Assembly: GCA_032433595.1 (NCBI GenBank)
Contig: JASWJB010000102.1
Span: 1 to 64,000, forward strand
Length of the DNA: 64,000 bases
Direction of reading: 5' to 3'
Source of the DNA: Conoideocrella luteorostrata
Lineage: Eukaryota; Ascomycota; Sordariomycetes; Hypocreales; Clavicipitaceae
Below the pieces are notes generated by a model, which saw nothing but the letters and a program-made list of their open reading frames with translations, was not told where the DNA came from and ran no database searches. Made by a program: the position numbers and the translations under genes. Positions 59,001-64,000 of this stretch are shown here, piece by piece. The number at the start of each line of letters is the position of its first letter. Within the stretch, counting starts at the first letter, position 1.

Positions 59001-59748
59001 GTGCAGCTCTTGGTCTAATAATGTAAGTTTGGCGCTGTCTTTATGGACCACCACCGGGATGACTGCATCCTAACGTCTGCTGCTTATGCCCATGAACGAG
59101 CTTCTCCAGTTGGGAGCAGAAAGGGCCGAGTTATTCGCCAGAGGTAGTCCTTCCCATGCAAAAGAGCTCCATAGTGCGTTGAATGAAGCCATGATATAAT
59201 TTACTGCATTAATGTATCGAATTATAGCTTGTTGCGGGCCTTTTCCCCATTGGCTTCGAGGCTTTGACTATCGATGAGGAGACATACTCAGAAACAAGAA
59301 AAATGACCTGAGTCAACAGAAGCTATTTATGCTTAAAGTTGACGGCATGGGTGTGAAAGCGAAAGTTTGGAGTCAAAGGAGCCGATGTGGATATAGCCGT
59401 CTGCGTTATTTCTAGTGATGAATTTTTTGGTGACTAACACGAGAAGAAGTATAGGAAAGACTCATCTATTTGCCTCAGGACCTGGTGTTTTTTTACATCT
59501 TGGAACTTTCCGCCAAGGTATAGATCAAATATCGTAGCTACCATTTATGAAGACTCTGAATTGAGTTACCACATTTACTGCTATGAGATTCAATTTTGTA
59601 CGTGATATGGCTGACTTAAGCCAGACACCGTTAGTAATTTGGTCTGATCTGAGGGCCAGCTTAGATGGGAGTTCATGTGACTATTCTATTATGGAGTAAG
59701 GATTTCGGAATCAGGAGCTACTAGACGTATGTTATGCATCAACGATAT
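56057..59748. other. Gene-poor 3.7 kb
   Basis: No gene supported. Motif copies at 57094-57111 (perfect palindrome), 57348-57357, 57627-57637 and 57671-57686; none after 57.7 kb. From about 57.7 kb the sequence turns A/T-rich. A 120-codon frame at 58606-58968 has some protein-like composition but no recognisable domain. Confidence 0.55.
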
Positions 59749-60005
59749 TGTTGGAATATCGCCGCCAAGCACAGTAGGAAGCACGGAGCCTATCACGTGG
59801 TCACCTTTAAGCCACGATATTTATACGACGATATCGTGCCTTCCACTATGACTTCTTTTCTTCCTTCTTAGATAACCGACTTGACTATTATTGAATATAT
59901 TGTATTTGAAGCAGATGATCTAGATCACCTGTTGCACACCCTGTGCAACCCACAGATATATAGACGGATAGATCAGAGCACTGGAGCGTGTATCTGTAGC
60001 TAAAG
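59749..60005 (+). mobile_element. Candidate solo LTR, Ty1/copia-like
   Basis: Begins TGTTGGAATATCGCC, a typical copia LTR start, holds a CACGTGGTCACC promoter-like box and the CACACCCTGTGCAACCC inverted element, and fades out near GTAGCTAAAG where an LTR would end in CA. No internal retrotransposon domain lies beside it, and the expected 5-bp target duplication (GATAT on the left) is not seen on the right, so it is old or truncated. Confidence 0.5.
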
Positions 60006-60253
60006 TTGTGCGTGAAATAGTGTAAAATCGGACTTGTTCAAATGTTTCCAGCAATTTGAGGGGAGCAGTGGGGTTCTTATTCTTGGTGACACTCTAGCTC
60101 TCGTAGGCTACTCAATAATGTTGACCATCGATCCATATCCATCCTGGGGTGCGGATTGCCACCTTTCACGCTGAGCAGACTAGTCTCGTTCAAGGCATTC
60201 AACTCGTTCAACTCCTCATGAATGATGTTGATCTCGTTCTAACGAAAACGAGC

Positions 60254-61506
60254 CTACTCTGGTTCTGCAGACACGTTTTGACACATCCACCAACCCGACA
60301 ACGGTTGTATAACACTCAACTGGTCGTGGTTGACCGCTGTCCTGCTATCGATTGCTATCGCTTGGTTCGTTGTTGTTGTTGTTGTTGCTGTTGTTGTTAA
60401 CCATGATCTCGCCATCGCTCGGTTCGTTGTTATTGTTGACCATGGTCTTGCCATCGCTCGGTTCGTTGTCGTCGTTGACCACTGTCTTGCCATCCCTCAG
60501 TTCGTTGGTTGGACGGGTTTGGATGCCAGCGGAGCCGGCTATCATGGTGCAATCAATCAAGGCCCCGTTATCTTTCACTGTGACGGGCACAGAGCAGAAC
60601 CCAAGATGGTATACTATTGGAATCAATAGAAGGATACTGTATGCCATGTAATGGCGGGGCACGATTGCTTCTTCCCATTCCCATTCCAGAAACAGAAGTC
60701 ACCAATCCATCCGGTATAAATGGAGATACCGCTCATCCCGTCGTCATCTGCGATGCTATTCCAGAATGAAATCACGTCCGAGCTAGATGGATCCTCGAAA
60801 GGTAAAATTATGTTTCGCAGGATTGGTCTTAGCATATTTGCGAATTGCGTTGGCTCCCTGTCCAGCTCCTCCAACTTGCCCAGCCTACGACGGATATTCG
60901 TCCAATCCTCAATCTCACCGAGTATAATGACCGACGGAATACCGCAACCCAAGCTAAATCCGTACGAGAAATAGCTCTGCGTCGCCCCCATAAAAAGCAC
61001 CGAGGCAACTACGGTGTCGGTATCCGAGGTTGTCGAGAAGGACGGCATAACCCAGTCAAGCAGCTTTGGGTCCTTCACGTTGTCGGCGATCGCGTCCGTC
61101 ATTAACTCGGCGAGAGCTCCGTAGTTGGCCGTATTTAGACGGCCGGTGGAAGAAACTACAAGCTCTTTCTTTCCCCTATGCTCAACAAAATATGATCGCA
61201 GGCTCTCAGCATCAGCATCAATGTAGAAAGCTGATCTGGGTCAAATGGCGAACCACACATCCTCTGGCCGTATGGTGAGATGGTGGTGATCGCTATACGC
61301 ATGGATTGCTGCCCAGACAATCTATTAGAACTTGGAGAAGTATGGACCTCTTCAAGAAGATGACTGGTTAAAGAGCTCTGCAGGACCTTTTGTGTTCTTT
61401 CATACTGTTCGGGGCTGGCGCCCTTGGGAAATTTCTCAGAAGTTTTTACTTTGAAATACGGCCAGTTCTTAGTCGAACGGTTGACAATGTTCAGTGTGAC
61501 TGGCAT
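60254..61506 (-). pseudogene. DUF4419-domain protein, multiply frameshifted
   Basis: The start MPVTLNIVNRSTKNWP and the segments HLTIRPEDVWFAI, DPKLLDWVMPSFSTTS, CGIPSVIILGEIEDW, GWIGDFCFWN, CSVPVTVKDNGALIDC and LQ/IQPLSGWWM belong to the fungal DUF4419 family, but they lie in different frames. Shifts occur near 61320, 61243 and 61228 (each in a short T/A run), and at least two more near 60600-60660 and 60350. A 39-bp minisatellite interrupts the 3' part. A single gene could only be read with five or more corrections, so I call it a pseudogene. The function of the intact family is unknown to me. Confidence 0.8.
60346..60508. repeat. 39-bp minisatellite with CAA/GTT run
   Basis: Three to four degenerate 39-bp units (coding for EPSDGKTMVNNNN-type repeats on the minus strand); one unit has an expanded GTT trinucleotide run near 60371-60400. 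Confidence 0.85.
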
Positions 61507-62265
61507 TTTGAATTGCCAAAAACAAGAATTGAAAGGCGACTCGACTTACCGTATGATGTCCAGGACAGTAGAAGTTTCCATGTCTGCTCCCTAAGGCTCT
61601 CTAAGGCTGTTGCACGGAAGGGCCGAGAATGATGAATGGAATGATGAATGGAATGATGAAAGGAAGGATTATAATGTGGATGACCTTGTGCAATTGCAAG
61701 GAGATTTATGCAAATTTTATATTGCATGGAATCTCCGATCAATTCAGAGCTCGACTTCATATGATGCAGTCAATTTTCTGCTTCCGCGTCACGATAAGTG
61801 CAAAGTCACGGCGATCATTCAGAAGGCCGGAAAGCTCGGTATTCGGGGGGGGCAATAGTGGGGATGGTAAATATAAAGTTGCGCGAAGTTACCTCCGTTT
61901 ATCCCCTGGCGCCACCGCTTAACCAGGCTTTGTGAAACGAGGGTATGAGTTCCAAAAGATGAGCAGTGCTACGTTTGGGTTTAGTTGCCAAACGGCAGCA
62001 TTGTCAACATAGGTAGAGCTATTCGAGTCGAACATAGCGATGAGCTCCTTGTCTAGATGGCTGGGGGGGCAGTGCTATACTGATTTTCGACCTATAAAGC
62101 CTACTTCTATCCTACTGTTTTTACCATGGTCAGGCTGCAACATACTGGGGGTCAATTGGGTCAATGGTGATCAGAATTTGTTGATAGGGTATATAAATGC
62201 ATTATGTATATGTACGCCAAGCTACAGAGACAAATGAAAGCTCCCTGAACAGAAGAAAAGTGCTT
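61507..62265. other. Intergenic
   Basis: Nothing recognised besides a short tandem repeat at 61629-61660. Confidence 0.55.
61629..61660. repeat. 13-bp tandem repeat
   Basis: About 2.5 copies of atgatgaatggaa. Confidence 0.85.
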
Positions 62266-63954
62266 CTAAGCCTGCTTGGCCCCGTCGATGACAGCCCAGC
62301 GACTCACGAGGACGTCCATCGGGAGTCGTTGCGCCTTAATATAGCTTGTCCAGTTCTTGCTGTAGTCCTGCTTGTCGATTGTCGCCAGCAGGTCCACGAC
62401 GTCACGACGTCGGAAATACGCCTTTTTCTCGTATGGAATTATGACGAAGCCCGTGTACCCCTTTGCCGAAGCATAAGCTTCCTGCTTAGCGGCCTCGGCG
62501 GCAAACTTCTGCGGCGTGCTGATATCTCCAAGCTCGACCACTTCCGCATCTTCCGAGCTGTCGGTGATGCGCAGATTGGTGTCCGGCCAGGTCAGGAACG
62601 GCACGTGCTGGGGGTCTGCGGTCCAGCTCTCCAGAAGGGTCTGGTACTCGAGCAGCTTGTGAGCCAGCTCAGAAGCTTGTTGCAGAGCCTCCATAGCCTG
62701 TCGCAGCTCTTCCGTGAGGCTGGCTATATCAGACGACAGCTCGCTCTTGATTTCCGTCAGACTGTTCGCCAGCCTACCCAGATCGCTGCCCGCGGATTCC
62801 AAGCCGTGCTTCTCGGCGAGGTACTTGAAATGCTTTGTCGCTCCATAGTCGATGGCGTCGGCAGACAGGGTGGTACCCACCACGACTGCTGCTGCAAGCA
62901 CAGCGAGAGTAGCCGTGGCCCTGGTTGCGATGACGGCAAAGGTAACTTGCTCAACTCCCCAAGTAAGAAGAGACTTCGCAGCCGTGACGCCGGCTTTGGC
63001 AGCGGCCAGCTCAGCCATCTCGGCCGCCAGCGTGGCGGCTGCACCGACCTCAGCTGCGTCAGCAACGGGATTCATCTCCAAGAAGGCGGCGGCAACGGCG
63101 GCGGCTGCAATCGCAACAGCAGTGGCTGCGCTGACCGCCGCGGTGGCGATGCCGACCTTTTGGATGGCTGACTCGACGGTCTGCCACATTTGAACCTCGT
63201 GAAGACTGTCCTCAACGAACTGGAACAGCACCCGACGCTCCAACAGCTTCTGTGTGATCTCCTGAACCGCCTTCTTACGCATGTCCAGGAACCCAGGGGG
63301 AGGCGGCCGCTCTGGCCATTTATTCTCGGGGTTCGGCTTGAACACTGGCCGGATTTCAAATGTGAGGGCCCGTGTGACCGTGACGGTTACCTTCTTGCCG
63401 TCAACCGCGATGTCCATACTGATCTTGAAGTCGACATGTTTGGCCCATTCTGTAAAGCGACAACCCGGGATGATGACGCCGGCGACATCGAAAAGCGCGT
63501 CCTTCTTGTTGAAGATGGGTGTCTCTGCTTCCTTGCTCTTAAACTTGACATCCGCATCTTGAATCTCGAAGCTCTTGGTCTCCACAAAGTTGTTGGTTGC
63601 TATGCCTGTCCACTGCGGGCCGAGGGCGGTTTGCTCCATGGTGAAGCTGAACTGGAAGTCGTCGGTGCGGCCCTCGCCTAGGTCGAAGCTGCCGCCAAGT
63701 AGGTTGACCGTGGTCTTGCCATACTTAAGGGAGCCGTCATATTTGACCTCTTGGGAGCCGCCACCAATGCTGATGTGGTTGTCCTTGGTGCCGATGTCGA
63801 CGGGGCCGAGAGTCACGACACCGTCCACCTTGCCGTCCTCTTTGCCGACTACGTTGAGCTTGAGCTGCCCGTCATCGGCTGAGAAGTCATAGTGGATCTC
63901 CTTGTCTGTGTTGACTGTCCACGAGCCATCGTTACCAACAATAGAGACGGACAT
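62266..63954 (-). CDS. Intronless 562-aa protein of unknown family with hydrophobic Ala-rich core
   Basis: I do not recognise a family. The frame starts at ATG 63954 (MSVSIVGNDGSW) and is uninterrupted. Residues 1-200 look beta-rich, with repeating polar/hydrophobic strands and Gly turns. A Pro-rich hinge (about 210-222) leads to a helical part. Hydrophobic helices lie at about 268-291 and 338-362, with an Ala/Glu-rich amphipathic stretch between them. A heptad coiled coil spans about 388-445. The C-terminal 110 residues contain GFVIIPYEKKAYFRRRD. No signal peptide. The layout (beta domain, long helical hairpin able to enter a membrane, coiled coil) is compatible with a membrane-inserting protein, but that is inference. 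It is GC-rich compared with the decayed flank to its left, so horizontal acquisition should be tested. Confidence 0.8.
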   Translation of the reverse strand: MSVSIVGNDGSWTVNTDKEIHYDFSADDGQLKLNVVGKEDGKVDGVVTLGPVDIGTKDNHISIGGGSQEVKYDGSLKYGKTTVNLLGGSFDLGEGRTDDFQFSFTMEQTALGPQWTGIATNNFVETKSFEIQDADVKFKSKEAETPIFNKKDALFDVAGVIIPGCRFTEWAKHVDFKISMDIAVDGKKVTVTVTRALTFEIRPVFKPNPENKWPERPPPPGFLDMRKKAVQEITQKLLERRVLFQFVEDSLHEVQMWQTVESAIQKVGIATAAVSAATAVAIAAAAVAAAFLEMNPVADAAEVGAAATLAAEMAELAAAKAGVTAAKSLLTWGVEQVTFAVIATRATATLAVLAAAVVVGTTLSADAIDYGATKHFKYLAEKHGLESAGSDLGRLANSLTEIKSELSSDIASLTEELRQAMEALQQASELAHKLLEYQTLLESWTADPQHVPFLTWPDTNLRITDSSEDAEVVELGDISTPQKFAAEAAKQEAYASAKGYTGFVIIPYEKKAYFRRRDVVDLLATIDKQDYSKNWTSYIKAQRLPMDVLVSRWAVIDGAKQA

Positions 63955-64000
63955 GTTGGAGGCTGTAAGCGTAACTGATTGAAAGTGTATGAGATGAAGT

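Overview
The window is nuclear DNA of a filamentous ascomycete, most likely a sordariomycete of the order Hypocreales. The evidence is eukaryotic gene structure (introns of about 55-240 nt with GTNNGT donors and CTAAC/CTAAT branch sites), conserved fungal genes (ZPR1, SEN54, TRM12, PPG1, UPF3, a Tbf1-type telomere-repeat factor, a GH72 glucanosyltransferase) and fungus-specific families (DUF7702, DUF4419, DHA1/DHA2 transporters). The order-level call is an inference from how these proteins read, not from a database search.

Layout. 1-4.3 kb: the 3' part of ZPR1 and an unrecognised 641-aa protein with an internal duplication. 4.3-14.6 kb: a long gene-poor stretch rich in a short motif (TACGGAGTA) and holding one orphan first exon. 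14.6-27.8 kb: a compact housekeeping block with SEN54, an intron-bearing tRNA-Leu(UAG), an Ldb19-type arrestin, a secreted EF-hand protein, TRM12, PPG1 and UPF3. 27.8-37 kb: a PNPOx-like membrane-anchored protein and two coiled-coil proteins. 38.5-40.7 kb: a decayed pair, a sulfotransferase-like pseudogene next to a DHA2-type transporter pseudogene. 41.4-48.4 kb: a DUF7702 membrane protein, an intact DHA1-type MFS transporter and a Cys/His-repeat protein assembled here from five exons. 49.3-56.1 kb: Tbf1-type factor, a frameshifted acyl-protein-thioesterase-like gene and a GPI-anchored GH72 enzyme. 56-64 kb: a gene-poor, decayed end with a candidate solo LTR, a DUF4419 pseudogene and an intronless 562-aa protein of unknown family.

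Functional links. Several genes concern RNA: SEN54 cuts tRNA introns and lies beside a tRNA that has one; TRM12 modifies tRNA-Phe; UPF3 acts in nonsense-mediated decay. UPF3 and PPG1 each hold a 63-nt intron that is a multiple of three and has no in-frame stop, so retention would add 21 residues without triggering decay. The Cys/His-repeat gene has a 24-nt in-frame microexon.

The strongest unexplained signals are: (1) about 45 intergenic copies of TACGGAGTA/TACTCCGTA in direct and palindromic arrangements; (2) the Cys/His-repeat protein with roughly 15 units; (3) the intronless 562-aa protein. Exon joins were worked out by hand from splice signals, reading frame and family similarity recalled from knowledge; none was checked with transcripts.
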